Part shown: positions 12,241 through 22,796 of the stretch, one piece after another | How the letters are laid out: every line of letters starts with the position of its first letter | How positions within the stretch are numbered: position 1 is the first letter of the stretch | From: Boletus sp. NGJ | Taxonomy: Eukaryota > Basidiomycota > Agaricomycetes > Boletales > Boletaceae | DNA length: 64,000 nt | NCBI GenBank assembly: GCA_019096195.1 | Contig: JAGTXK010000114.1 | Coordinates: 20,743-84,742 of the forward strand | Direction: 5' to 3' | The notes under the pieces: model-generated | Databases searched by the model: none | Seen by the model: only the letters and a program-made list of their open reading frames with translations | What the model was told of the DNA's origin: nothing | Translations under genes and position numbers: made by a program

Positions 12241-13490
12241 ACGGCCTACACGGCCGGCGGCGCCAAGATATCACTCAGTACGATTGACTGTTCCGGTTTT
12301 TCACAGTGAAGTGCTTGCTTTGACTCTGGCTGATTTTCATCAACTTTTTTGGGGATAAAAAAGTCTATTTCCGAGCGATGAATGATCCCGCGAAAGTCTC
12401 CCGTTTATTTTGATTGGTTGGGTCAATGTCTCACTATGATTTCATGCATTTCAGCCAGGTGGCAGTGGATCGCACCACTGTCACAAGCACAGGGAAAGGG
12501 ATGGATGAACAGATCTCGCATCGATCGAGCAGCATTCATCAGGGTATGTGGTTGTCGCTGTGGATGTGGAAGGACCGGGGGAAGGCTGCGTGAATGATAG
12601 GGTGGCATGTGTCATTCATATCATTTAACTTTACTTTTAAAGAGAACGCGTCGATGAACAGCATTGGGTTTGACGCAAATCCAACAGCAACACTGAACAC
12701 GCGTGTGGCATGTTAGAAATGCTAATATACATTATGAGAATTTTTCGATACATTATGAGAAAGTCTACTGTACTGCTACTCACCAGGATAGGATTCAACT
12801 ACTCCGAGTACATCATTGCCCTACAGTCAACCGTTGGCCGGACGAACCACCTCACTTACTACTTTTGCCAATATGCACTGCTATGGAATATCACCTTGTT
12901 GGTACGAACATTATCACGAATGATGCAGAAAATGTCCCTTCTTTATTCGACCTGTTGGGTTAGTCTCCAACACAATTTATGTTCATTGTTTTCTCACGTA
13001 GTACAGCAATCACTAACATACATCGCATATATTTCACCTCCATTGACACCGCACGGAGAGCTATCTCCATCCTATCACACTCGGCTGTCATCTTCGAGCT
13101 AAATGGTATGAACTGACATTTGTTCTCTCATCCTTACAACATTCCTCAACACAGTAAATACGACGTAAAATTTATGCTATTCCCCCTTGTACTTCGTTGT
13201 TGAATTACTCTCCATCCTTGGGGCCAGGGGTGCCCGGAGGGCAATGCTATGATAATGATCGGCGTGCTTGCGTGGATCTCGTCGATCACACAGCTATCTG
13301 ATCGCACCGGGCCTCTTTGACAGGTAAATAATGCTAGTTGACGGTAGACTCTGGCCCCGTTTACGTCGCCCAGCCACTGTTAGCCTATGCGTCTGGGTTC
13401 CCTCAGCCGAGACGGCCGCCAGTGATATGGCTTTCGAGGTCGGTGTGTATGAGGGGTAACATTCAAGCAGACGACCGGTTAGGCCCCGTC
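12241..13490. other. No gene recognised
   Basis: An open frame at 12710-13102 (+, 130 codons) has no recognisable domain, codes for an unlikely composition (many I, Y, M and S) and contains two direct copies of ATACATTATGAGAA (12729 and 12750). I regard it as chance. The stretch is more AT-rich around 12620-13250 than its surroundings. Confidence 0.4.
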
Positions 13491-13503
13491 CCCCTCCGGA
13501 GCA

Positions 13504-13851
13504 TAGTCCTTCGGAACGTGGCTCAGGTGGCCATCATGAAACACATGCATATGTGCTTCGGGTTCTAACCCGAACAGTGTACATACAAATGATCCAGCCA
13601 TGTCAATGAAACAAAGAACATGGATGCAGTGTCTCTTCCATTCCCGGAAGCATCCATCGAGTCCGCTTCACTCTGTTCTGTTGCGCCTTCCTTTTGTGCG
13701 CGTGAGGAGAATGCGGACACTCTAACACTCGTCTTAGTTGGCATTCTTCAGCAGCCGGATCATTTGTATGTACACCGTTCAGCCCAGAACTGGCAGAGCA
13801 TATATGCATGTGTTTCGTGCTGCGTATCTGAGCCACGTCCCGAAGGACTAT
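13504..13851. repeat. Imperfect inverted repeat, about 97-nt arms
   Basis: The left arm, 13504-13599 (ATAGTCCTTCGGAACGTGGC ... GATCCAGCC), is the imperfect reverse complement of 13754-13851 (GCCGGATCATTTGTATGTAC ... CGAAGGACTAT). The arms are separated by about 154 bp that carry no recognised gene. Longest exact runs include GATCATTTGTATGTACA and CATATGCATGTGTTTC-like pairs with a few mismatches. It could be a fold-back element or the two ends of a short non-autonomous transposon. No clear target-site duplication was found. Confidence 0.75.
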
Positions 13852-14877
13852 CCACCTTGGAAAGACGGAGAGTGGCGCAGATATCGATGCGATGCGATGT
13901 ACCTATGTAGCTATAGTGTAAAAAGGGTGATCTGTCCTTGTGCAGACAACCGCATGTCACGTTAGGATGAGCTGGCCAAAGTCAAGGAGACGCTGAAAAC
14001 CAATGTACGTGAGAGCAAGGAAGAGGGAAGGAACCGGTGGAGGGGGACGGGACCTACCCAGCGGCCAGCTTCAATCCAACCACGCTGTATCCCTCTACGT
14101 AAGATGTTCACCGCAACGAGACTGATGGGGAACGAGTAATTCTGCGCCTAACCCCATGGACCTGACCCGACAACACGAGATGCGGCGTTCGGTGATCCTG
14201 TCCTCATCACGCACAGCATCAAGCAATGTATCCATGTACTCGAAACGTGTCTCGCTCATTCGTTGTACTCTCGGAGAGGGTTACTTTGGACGCAGGATCG
14301 CGACGAAACCAGCAAGGACGCGACATTTCGGTAACATTCAATTTGAAGCTGGAAGAGCGAGCGCTTCAGACTTGCAACCAACGAATAAGTGCTGACGGGT
14401 GTGGATGGGTACGGTATCTTCCGGCGTTGTTGAGTATTCGTCTGACGTGCTGTAATGAGAGTAAATGGACCGAATGTGCAGGCTCGTATCGTCACCAGAG
14501 AGGGCCAATGTTAGTAGATCCTGGGATCAGTGCACTCGATCGTTTACTCAGTCGTACTTGGATCTGTGATGAACAAAAAAGACATCGAAGCGGGAGGAAT
14601 GCGACATTCTAACGTACATTGTCTTAGTTGGCATTCTCTAGATTTGCAATAGTGACCCGAATCAATGACGCACTATCCTCCATCCCAGCCATTGTGTGCC
14701 GTAGTAACAGTGTGTGTATCATCATTTCGTCAGTGACCATTGAGGAACTAGCCAGACTCAATCTGGACGGGCTTATCAGTACTCATACCAATGCTGAGAG
14801 ATGACCTCAACTCGAAGAACTGCGTGATCGATGCCTACATAAGTTCCCATATGTCTTGATACACCAAATCACCTAGA
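13852..14877. other. Spacer; 3' flank of WD40-tail gene C
   Basis: Positions 14540-14877 match the region after gene A (2510-2768) and gene D (18830-18992): CTTAGTTGGCATTC, then CAGTACTC..CAATGCTGA, then GAAGAACTGCG..GATCGATG. I see no convincing coding region in 13860-14540. The open frame at 14226-14612 (+) has no recognisable motif. Confidence 0.4.
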
Positions 14878-17115
14878 TCATCCATGGATTCCATCTCCGG
14901 TACCTGACCCACAGCACATCCATGTAGGAAACGCGATCGAAAGGATAGCCTTGTCTGTCCGTCGCTGATGTGATCCGACATGAGTCGAATAGGTAAGTTA
15001 GAGGAAGTGTGCGCACCGTGAGATGGACCGTCTCGGCGGGAGGATGAGACACGTCAATCATTTGTTGTGCCTAATAGGAAATGAGGTGTCATGACGAGGT
15101 TCATAATAACTAGAAACTGACGCACTGGACCTGCTCCCGTTGGAACTGCGTGACCTTGTCTATCACCAGATGCATCTTTTTTCGGATGGCTAGGGTCAGC
15201 AGTCTTGGTGGACGATTTAGGCTGTAACATCCGATGAGTGCCTGCGTATGAGCCCGAGGAACAACGAACCTTTCGTTGTCGAACGGGTCTCGCCACTGCT
15301 CGCTAGAACAATATGTATGTTAGACAAACCGCGTCCGATCGCCTATCAAGGAAGAGTACTCACGCGCACACGTTGACCTGCAGCCATCCACGAAGGTCCC
15401 ACGCTTGTGGTGCCCACTCTTGGTGGTGACTGCGAACGAGACCGGCGATCGACAGGCTGACCCGACGTTCCAGGAACACGATCGGGCTTGTGTGAAGTCG
15501 CCTCGTTCCTCTTTCTCGTCCTCGTCGGTACCCACCCTTTGAGCATTGGAATACCGTGAGATGAATTGGGAGTGTCAAGATTTTCCACTGGATGTGTCTC
15601 TGACGAGTGTGGGATGGCGTCAGACGCGCTAAGCGGAAGTACCTCGTCCTCGCGGAGATGGACGGAGGATGATGGGGAGTGGGACAGTGACTCCAGTAGC
15701 GTCAACACGGAGGGAAGAGGAGAATGTAGCGATGACTAACCTCATCGTAGTCGAACTGGGCGGCTGGCGTATTCGTCGGCACCTCGTCCTATGCAAGGGT
15801 GAAAAGTCACTTCAAAGGGGGGAATAACGAATGGATACCTCGAGGAAATCACCATCGTCATCTTTATTGCGGGTCTCGACCTTGAGTTGACCGGATTTCC
15901 CAGGCTCGTCCTGGTGTACATATGCAACGACGATGTGAGCGCAGCTCGTTTTGGCGACAGAGTGTAAACTCTTACTGGGCCAGAACCAGATGGCTTGTTG
16001 TCATGGTCGGTCGAGGTCGAAGGCAGCTCGTCGTGTTGTTGTTCCTCACGAGTGGATGCCTAACGTAGAAGGACGGAATTGGGCTTACCCGCCATGTCAA
16101 CATGGTCAATGATCAATTACTTACATGAAAAGGACCATATGAGTCCGGGAGAATGCTGTCGAGGTTCCGCACATTGAGTCTCCCGCTACCTTGTCCAGTC
16201 GCAAGATAGCTGCCATCCGGGGAGATTGCGATCGAGAATATAACTGCCCTGTTTTGGATGGCAGGGACAACGAGAGAGAGAGTCGACGCGTCTAGGAACA
16301 AGACGGAATGGCCTGCATAGGTAGCAATAAACTTCCCATTCGGTGCCAGAGCAATAGACCTATCGGAGCCACCAGCGAGAATCGTCGATTGAGTGAGTTG
16401 GGACCCCGTTGAAACAGCGAAAGACTTGATTGTCTGGTCGGCCGATACGGTAAAAATTTGTTGACCGTCGTTGGACCACGCGAGCGGAACGATTGAAATT
16501 GCTGCGGGTGAGATGGTCTTGATGTCGATGAGTTGGTCACCATTGTAACTGTCAAAAATGCGAACCGAGCCACCATGGCAAGAAGTAGCAATGTGCTCGC
16601 CAGTTGGGGAGAACCTGATACCCGTGACTCCACTGCCATGTTTGAGAGGGCCAACAAGTCTCTTCCCACTCGTTATACTCCAAATGCTCGCTTTTTTGTC
16701 AGGATATCCAGTCCCGGTGGCAAACCGGGACGAGTCTGGGGAGACATCGACGGTATACGTCCAATTTGTGCCCTCCACGTCGACGACCTTTTCATGTATC
16801 TCTGCGTCCCACACACTTGCGCCTGCGTCGCGAGTTCCACAGACTATCCACTTGTGATCCTTCGATACGGAAACGGTGCGCAGCTGCACTCCCGTTTGCA
16901 TCCCAACCTTTTGACCGTCTGCAAGTCGCCATCGTCGAATCCCATCACGGCCACCGGCCAGAAGATGTTTTCCGTCAGGGTGGAATACGACTGCCGCCAC
17001 CTCACGAGATCCACTGGTTTCTAGGACTATGGTTGTTGGGTCTTAGTGGATTGTCAGCATTGCATAATCGACGCCCTTCAGAACATTGCTACACACTGGT
17101 ATTCGTCGACGACAT
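14878..17115 (-). CDS. WD40-tail family protein C
   Basis: Same architecture as gene B. Exon 1 starts at 17115 (MSSTNT, donor GTGTGT after ACCA). Exon 2 starts at about 17040 (PTTIVLETSG) and ends at 16132 before GTAAGTAATTG. Propeller blades include VAAVVFHPDGKHLLAGG, VWDAEIHEKVVDVEG, VTGIRFSPTGEHIATSC and FSIAISPDGSYLATGQGSG. The tail has a DYDE-ending exon (about 15760-15740), a Ser/Pro-rich exon with KGWVPTRTRKRN (15700-15360), the basic exon RAVARPVRQRKVRC (about 15300-15130), AQQMIDVSHPPAETVHLT (about 15072-15020), and the last exon RRTDKAILSIAFPTWMCC...DGIHG, stop at 14878. No in-frame stop was seen. The exon corresponding to ASTREE is near 16045, and its borders are less clear than in B or E. 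A partner ORF carrying a MITE lies divergently upstream. Confidence 0.68.
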
Positions 17116-17279
17116 CCTCACCAATGGTATGTGCACAGTCTTGGGGTTCGAAGAGTGCAAAAACGACGTGTGTCGGTTTACTCGTATTGCGCAAAGTTAC
17201 CGTATAAACACATTTCCTTATTCTCAACATGAGGCTATTTACGTAGTGCCTCGTGTCTGGGCGGTATTCTTCAAGTTGC

Positions 17280-18010
17280 GAGGATCCTAGGTGAACCGTG
17301 ACCCTCTTGCGAGGATCAACCAAGCAGTCAATCTTGGTAAAACTTTCCCTTGTTGCCAATGCCAGTCTTACCCTTGGACTTGTGAGTATTCCCCTTGCCT
17401 ACACGACACTATTCACGACAAGTTTACAATCCGCATTAGACCCGTTTGCGACATACCGCCTTCATTGAAACACGTGTCCATACCACGAGGCACCGCTCAT
17501 GATCAATATCCTTGACAAGGTGGGAGACGAATATATGTAGGTGAGTCTAATCGAGTGCACCTCGTCTTTTCAGACCTTTCCCCTAAAGCAAATTCGAAGC
17601 GCTCTATTTCCCCCTCGTCCCCAAGTAGTCCAAGTGGATCACCGGTCGCATGAGATACATGCGCCGGCCTTTGAGGAACTGAGGAACAACCAAACCGCAC
17701 CTCCGAGTGATGCATGGTTCAATTTGGTATGCGTATATCATTACTCCGAGTGTTGATCTCACAACATGGTGGGCACTCTTTAGGACTGGCCTACAGGTCA
17801 GTCCAAACTTGAAATATAAGTCAAGTTTGGCTGACTAAATTTGAAATATTGTACGGCTAAGGGATTATACTTCAAAATTAACCTTCAGGTCATATTTTAA
17901 TAATTAACTTCATGTTTAGAATGGCGTTTAAGCCAGTCCTAAAGATTGCCCACCGCGTTGTCTCTGGCAATGCCGAAGACAGGCAACATTACTGTAAGGC
18001 CGGGATCTAA
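17280..18010 (+). pseudogene. Partner ORF upstream of gene C, interrupted by a MITE
   Basis: Homologous to the partner ORF of gene D (21380-22242): the shared spacer with GGTGAACCGTGACCCTC (17290), the CTTGTGAGTAT motif, GACAAGGTGGGAGACGAAT (17514), the segment starting CGAGTGCACCTCGTC (17553), CATGAGATACATGCGCCGGC, and the terminal exon TTGGTATGCGTATATCA..CTCCG. In the D copy the last exon reads NTPGVDF followed by DAEDRQHYC. Here a 200-bp element (17761-17960) splits it after VDL, and the frame resumes as GNAEDRQHYCKAGI with a stop at 18008-18010. Much of the KYYAE segment is missing, so I call it a pseudogene. Confidence 0.55.
17761..17960. mobile_element. 200-bp MITE with about 30-bp terminal inverted repeats
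   Basis: The left end ACAACATGGTGGGCACTCTT..AGGACTGGC is matched by the inverted right end ACAACGCGGTGGGCAATCTT..AGGACTGGC, with three mismatches over about 30 bp. The flanking trinucleotide CTC (17758-17760 and 17961-17963) fits a 3-bp target-site duplication. The paralogous site in the partner ORF of gene D (about 22197) lacks the insert, so an empty site is available in the same window. The interior is AT-rich with no open frame. A 3-bp duplication would suit the PIF/Harbinger or CACTA groups, but the terminal sequence is not diagnostic. Confidence 0.85.
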
Positions 18011-18992
18011 ACAAAGGAACGATACACAATAACCTAGTCACCTGGCAGCTGCCTGTTGGAATAGAATCACTTGCTACTGTACTGCTTACCTAACCACAGT
18101 AGCCATCTGGTAGCCACCCACTGTACTGTATTTCTTTGTCCGCTATCACGAATAACATCTGCCGCTCTGTCCCGCATTGTTCGCGCCCTGTTCCTGGCAT
18201 ACAACTTTTCAACACTACCCGCCTGGTTTCCGATCCTGTGCCCTGCCTCCCAACGGACGTCCATGCCTAGGCGTGTTTCAACAATAGCCAAATGAAAGTT
18301 TAATCATGTCGCAACGAAATTATTATTCCGCGACTCGAGCACCAGTCACCTCCAACGACAAGCATGCGCACGCGGTAGAGATTCCGTGATGCTTGTACAG
18401 ATTCGATTGCTCGTTATCGATAATTATCGCTGACGTCGTCCTATTGTTGGCTGAGTTCGTCGTCATGTTCTCTGCTGCCTGCATCCTGTACGTTGTATCC
18501 TCAATCTAAGTGACCTCTTCCTTTTTTTTCGCGACTAATATCTTGTCGTTCCTCGCGATGCGTATCTTCAGTTGGTGTCGCGATGGCGCTCATTGTGTGA
18601 GTGTCCAAGTGTGCCAACGAAAGTGTCTCGAGTACACGATCGACGAGCGTCGCATACACTCCGGCATAGGAATAGTCGAGTGTCGATATCCTGTTATCGA
18701 GAGGTGTGGTCGTGTACGGCAATGAGAGAAAGAGTAGTAGAATAGACTGAATGTGAATGTGTGCAGGCTCGTATCGTCACCACAGAGCCTGGACCGTCCT
18801 TCATCCTTCGTCCCAACCTTTGTGTGCATGTCATCGCATCGTTTAGTCAGTGACCGTTGACTGTACCCAGGTTCGATCTGGGCGGGCTTAGCAGTACTCT
18901 TACAATGCTGCCAGGTGACGCGTGACTCGAAGAACTGCGCGATTGATGTCTACTTAAGTGCCTACACGTCTTGCTACATCAAATCACCTACG
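18011..18992. other. No gene recognised; 3' flank of gene D from about 18830
   Basis: Positions 18830-18992 match the 3' flanks of genes A and C (GTCAGTGACC.., GGGCGGGCTTAGCAGTACTC, GAAGAACTGCGCGATTGATG). Between 18011 and 18830 several short open frames occur on both strands, but none shows a family motif or a consistent splice pattern. Confidence 0.4.
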
Positions 18993-21233
18993 TCATCCAT
19001 GGGTTCCATCTTCATTGGCTGAGCCACGACACAACATCCATGCAGGTAGTCTGATAGAAATAGTAGCATCGCCCGATTCTCGTTGATCCTGATCCACTGT
19101 GAGTCTAGCAATGTAAGCTAAACGAAAGCACGCGCACCGTTACACGGATCCTCCCGGATGAGGGATGAGATGGTTGGTTCACCTGTTGTGCCTAATAGGA
19201 CGTGAACTGTAATGATGTGGTCTATCATCACCAGAAAAACAAGACATACCTGGCCTGCTTCCGCTGGATTTGCAGCACCTTGTTCACTATGAGAAGCGCC
19301 TTTTTTTGAATGGGTGCGCTTGGCCTTAGGCTGCAACGACTGATGAGTGCCTGTATATAACCTGGAAGAACAACAAACCTTTCGCTGTCGAACAGGTTTC
19401 GCCACCGCTCGCTAGAATGACATGTTGGACACACTACATCCGATTATCTATCTATCAAAGAGCACTCACTGGCACACGTTTAGTTGCAGCCATCCACGAA
19501 GGTCCCACGTTTAAGTCTTCCACCGGTGCTGGTGACTGGGAAAGAGATTGATGATTGGCAGCCTGACGCGACTTTCTGGAAACTCGATCGGGCTCATGCA
19601 ATGCCGCGTCCTTGTTACGCCTCCTGATCCGTGTCAGTAACAACCTTTTGAACATCGGAGTACCCTGAGATGACTCGGCAATGTTGCGATGTTCCTCTAG
19701 ATCCATCCCTGGAGGGGAAGTGGCTGGCAGAGCATCCGATAGCCGTGGTACAGCAGGGGATGTGTCAAGTGGCGGTACCCCGTCCTCACGAGAATGGACG
19801 GAGGACGCTGGGGACAGTGACTCCAGTAGCGTCAACACGGAGGGAAGAGGAGAATGTAGTGATGACTAACCTCATCGTAGTCGAACTGAGCAGCTGGCGT
19901 ATTCGTTGGTACCTCGTCCTATGCAATGGTGAAAAATTGCTTCGAGGAGGGAAAGAATAAATGGATACCTCAAGGAAATTACCATCGTCATCTTCGTTGC
20001 GGGTCTCGGGCTTGTGTAGACCGGATTCCCCAGGCTCTTCCTGGTGTACATGTGCGATGATCAAGTCAGCGCTCGTTTGGCGACAGAATGACAAACTCGT
20101 ACCGGGTCAGAACCAGATGGCTTGTTGTCATGGTCGGTCGAGGTCGAAGGCAGCTCGTCTTGTTGTTGTTCCTCACGAGTGGCTGCCTAATGCAGAAGGA
20201 TGAAATGAGGTTTACCCGACATGTCAACAAGGTCAATGATCAGATACTTACATGGAAAGGACCATATGAGTCCGGGAGAATGCTGCCGAGGTTCCGCACG
20301 TTGAGTCTCCCGCTACCTTGTCCAGTCGCAAGATAGCTGCCATCCGGGGATATTGCGATTGAGAATATTTCCTCCCTGTTGTCAATGGCAGGGACAATGT
20401 GAGACAGAGTCGACGCGTCTAGAAACGAGATGCCATGGTCTGCGACAGTAGCAATAAACTTGCCATTCGGTGCCAGAGAAATAGACTTGTGGTTGCTATC
20501 CGGAATTGGTGATATAGCGAGCTGGGACCCTGTTGACACGGCGAAAGACCTGATTTTCTTGTTATCCGACACGGTGAATATTCGTTGACCGTCGTTGGAC
20601 CACACAAGCGGAGTGATTGGAAATGTTGAGCGGGTGACGATGTTGATGTCGATGAGTTGGTCTCCATTGTGACTGTCAAAAATGCGGACCGAGCCACTAT
20701 AGCAGGAAGTGGCGATATGCTCGCCATCTGGAGAGAACCTCACTCCCGTGACACCTCTGTCGTGTTCGAGCGGGCCAACGTGTCTCTTCCCACTCGTTAT
20801 GCTCCAGATGTTCGCTTTTTTGTTAGGGTGCCCAGTCCCGGTGGCAAACCGGGACGAGTCTGGGGAGACGTCGACGGCATATATCCAATTTGTGCCTTCC
20901 ACGTCGACGACCTTTCCATGCATGTCTGCATCCCACACGCTTGCGCCTGCGTCGCGGGTCCCGCAGGCTATCCACCTGCCGTCCCTCGATACGGAAATGG
21001 CGCGCGCCTCCATTCCTGTTTGCTTTCCGACCTCTTGACCATCTGCAAGTCGCCATCGGCGAACCCCATTAGGACCACCGCCAAAAAGATGCTTTCCGTC
21101 GGGATGGAACGCAACTGCGTATACATAGCCAGAGCCACCGGTCTCAAGTACTCTTGTTGAGTCTTACTGAGTTGTCAACATCGCACAATCACTCTTCAGA
21201 ACATTGCCACGCACCGGTATTCGTCGACGACAT
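18993..21233 (-). CDS. WD40-tail family protein D
   Basis: Exon 1 starts at 21233 (MSSTNT, donor GTGCGTGG). Exon 2 starts at about 21165 (DSTRVLETGG) and ends near 20250 before GTAAGTATCTG. WD40 blades include VYAVAFHPDGKHLFGGG, VWDADMHGKVVDVEG, VTGVRFSPDGEHIATSC and FSIAISPDGSYLATGQGSG. Tail exons are ASTREEQQ-like (about 20185), EEPGESGLHKPETRN...GNFLE (20044-19970), TNTPAAQFDYDE (about 19910-19871), the Ser/Pro-rich exon with FKRLLLTRIRRRN (19822-19460), RAVAKPVRQRKVCC (about 19410-19245, donor GTATGTC), AQQVNQPSHPSSGRIRVT (about 19190-19137), and RESGDATISIRLPAWML...DGTHG with its stop at 18993. The exon-2 propeller is nearly identical in places to that of C, which suggests recent duplication. 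No in-frame stop was seen. Confidence 0.68.
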
Positions 21234-21379
21234 CCTCACCAATGGCACCCAGTCGTGGAGTTCGAGGAAGGAAAAATGATATGTTGCGCAAAGATGCTGT
21301 ATACACTAAACACGTTTCCTTATTCTTAACATGGGTCTGTTTACGTAGGTGCCTCGTGCCATCTGGGCCGTGCTCTTGC

Positions 21380-22242
21380 TCGGGTCCCAGCTAGTAGGTG
21401 AACCGTGACCCTCCTGCGGAAATGAACCAAGCAGTCAACTTTGGCAAAACTTTCCCTTGTTGCTAATCTTACCCTGGGACTTGTGAGTGTTCGCCATGCA
21501 TCGCCTACACGACCCAATTTACGACGAGTGTACAATGACGCATTAGACCTGCTTGCGACGTATCGCCTACAAAACACGTGTCCATACTATGACGTTCTCG
21601 CTCAAGGACCGCTCATACTCCGGGGAGATGTTCTCGACAAGGTGGGAGACGAATGTGTCCGTTCACCACCCAAGCTCAAACCACGTCACTTTCCTATTCA
21701 TATGGTTGCACATTTGTTGAATAGCTTGCACTCGCTGCTATAGACGTCGGACACGTGTGTACATGTCCACCTGAAGCTCATATAGTTGCGCTCACACACA
21801 CCCCTGGTCGACGCCAGTAATCCCTTTGGAAGCCATGTCTCGAATTCACGGGTAGATTATATCACAAGCATCCACATGGAACCCCCAGAAATGCTAGCGC
21901 TCGCTGCCCTGCATTATGCTGGACTCTTGGAACCGGTTTTTATTACTACGGTATGCAGAGCAGTCCGATCGAGCGTACCTCTTCTTCTCATCCTTTCCCC
22001 CTAGACTCAATTTGAGGCACCGTAATTTCCCCTCGTCCCTAAGCAATCACGGTGGACGCGTGGATCAACGGTTGCACGAGATATGTGTGCTCGCCTTTCA
22101 TGAACTGAAGATCGGTCAAACCGCATTTCCGAGTGATGGATTGGGCCGCAAAGGTTCAATTTGGTATGCGTATATCAATACTCCGGGTGTTGATTTTGAT
22201 GACGCCGAAGACAGGCAACATTACTGTAGGACCGGGTTCTAA
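21380..22242 (+). CDS. Partner ORF, divergent from WD40-tail gene D (best copy)
   Basis: Unrecognised protein family. Open segments with plausible introns between them include PLILRGDVLDKVGDECV (about 21612-21660), LDVGHVC with THTPLVDASN (about 21740-21820), a segment ending LALAALHYAGLLEPVFITT (21870-21950) before a GTATGC donor, then GGRVDQRLHEICVLAFHELK, IGQTAFPSDGLGRKGSIWY, and the C-terminus DAEDRQHYC with a stop at 22240-22242. Blocks of this family recur at least seven times in the window, usually head-to-head with a WD40-tail gene and with 50-150 bp between conserved blocks. No enzymatic motif or membrane segment was recognised. The exon model is tentative. Confidence 0.4.
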
Positions 22243-22796
22243 GTCAAGGAACGATACACAACGAGATGATGTATGTATGCAAGCCAGAAAGCGGGACCCA
22301 GCAACTACCCACATTAACCTACAGATCGATAGTGAAACAGAACCATACGGAAAGCGGACCATGTTGTCAATACACGGAAAACAAGAAATAGATCGACAGC
22401 AGCCGATGGAACGATACGCGCCGGATTCCTCGCGAACACGCCTAATAGCCCGGGCATGGTTGCGATCGAGATGCGGTCCGTTCAAGGAGTGCGGACTATT
22501 TCTTCGGCCAGAACCCCACTTCTTGGCATAACTACTTCCTCATTCGCTATGTCGCTAATCCCACCCGCATAAACATACTCTGGGGCAGGCATATGATCCA
22601 CCGCAGACGATGATCCAGTCTCCACCAGGACTGAGCAACACGTCCGACAACCGTCATGATGACCTGTCAATTTCCCATATCAACCTCCAAATGAGACACA
22701 CATCCCACTTTTCGACGTCTGCCATGTAAAGGAGTATATCGTACGTAGCAACAAACATCAAGGCGAGAAAGAAAGTGCTTGGCACGAGGTCTCGCA
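22243..22796. other. No gene recognised
   Basis: Intergenic region between the partner ORF of gene D and the 3' end of the MFS permease. Short open frames on both strands show no motif. Confidence 0.4.

Noticed and set aside
12710-13102. 130-codon plus-strand open frame
   Set aside because: AT-rich region, odd composition, no motif, no splice signals or paralogue.
18860-18930. tRNA-like T-loop sequence GGTTCGATCTGGGC
   Set aside because: The same segment is degenerate in the 3' flanks of A and C and no cloverleaf can be built.
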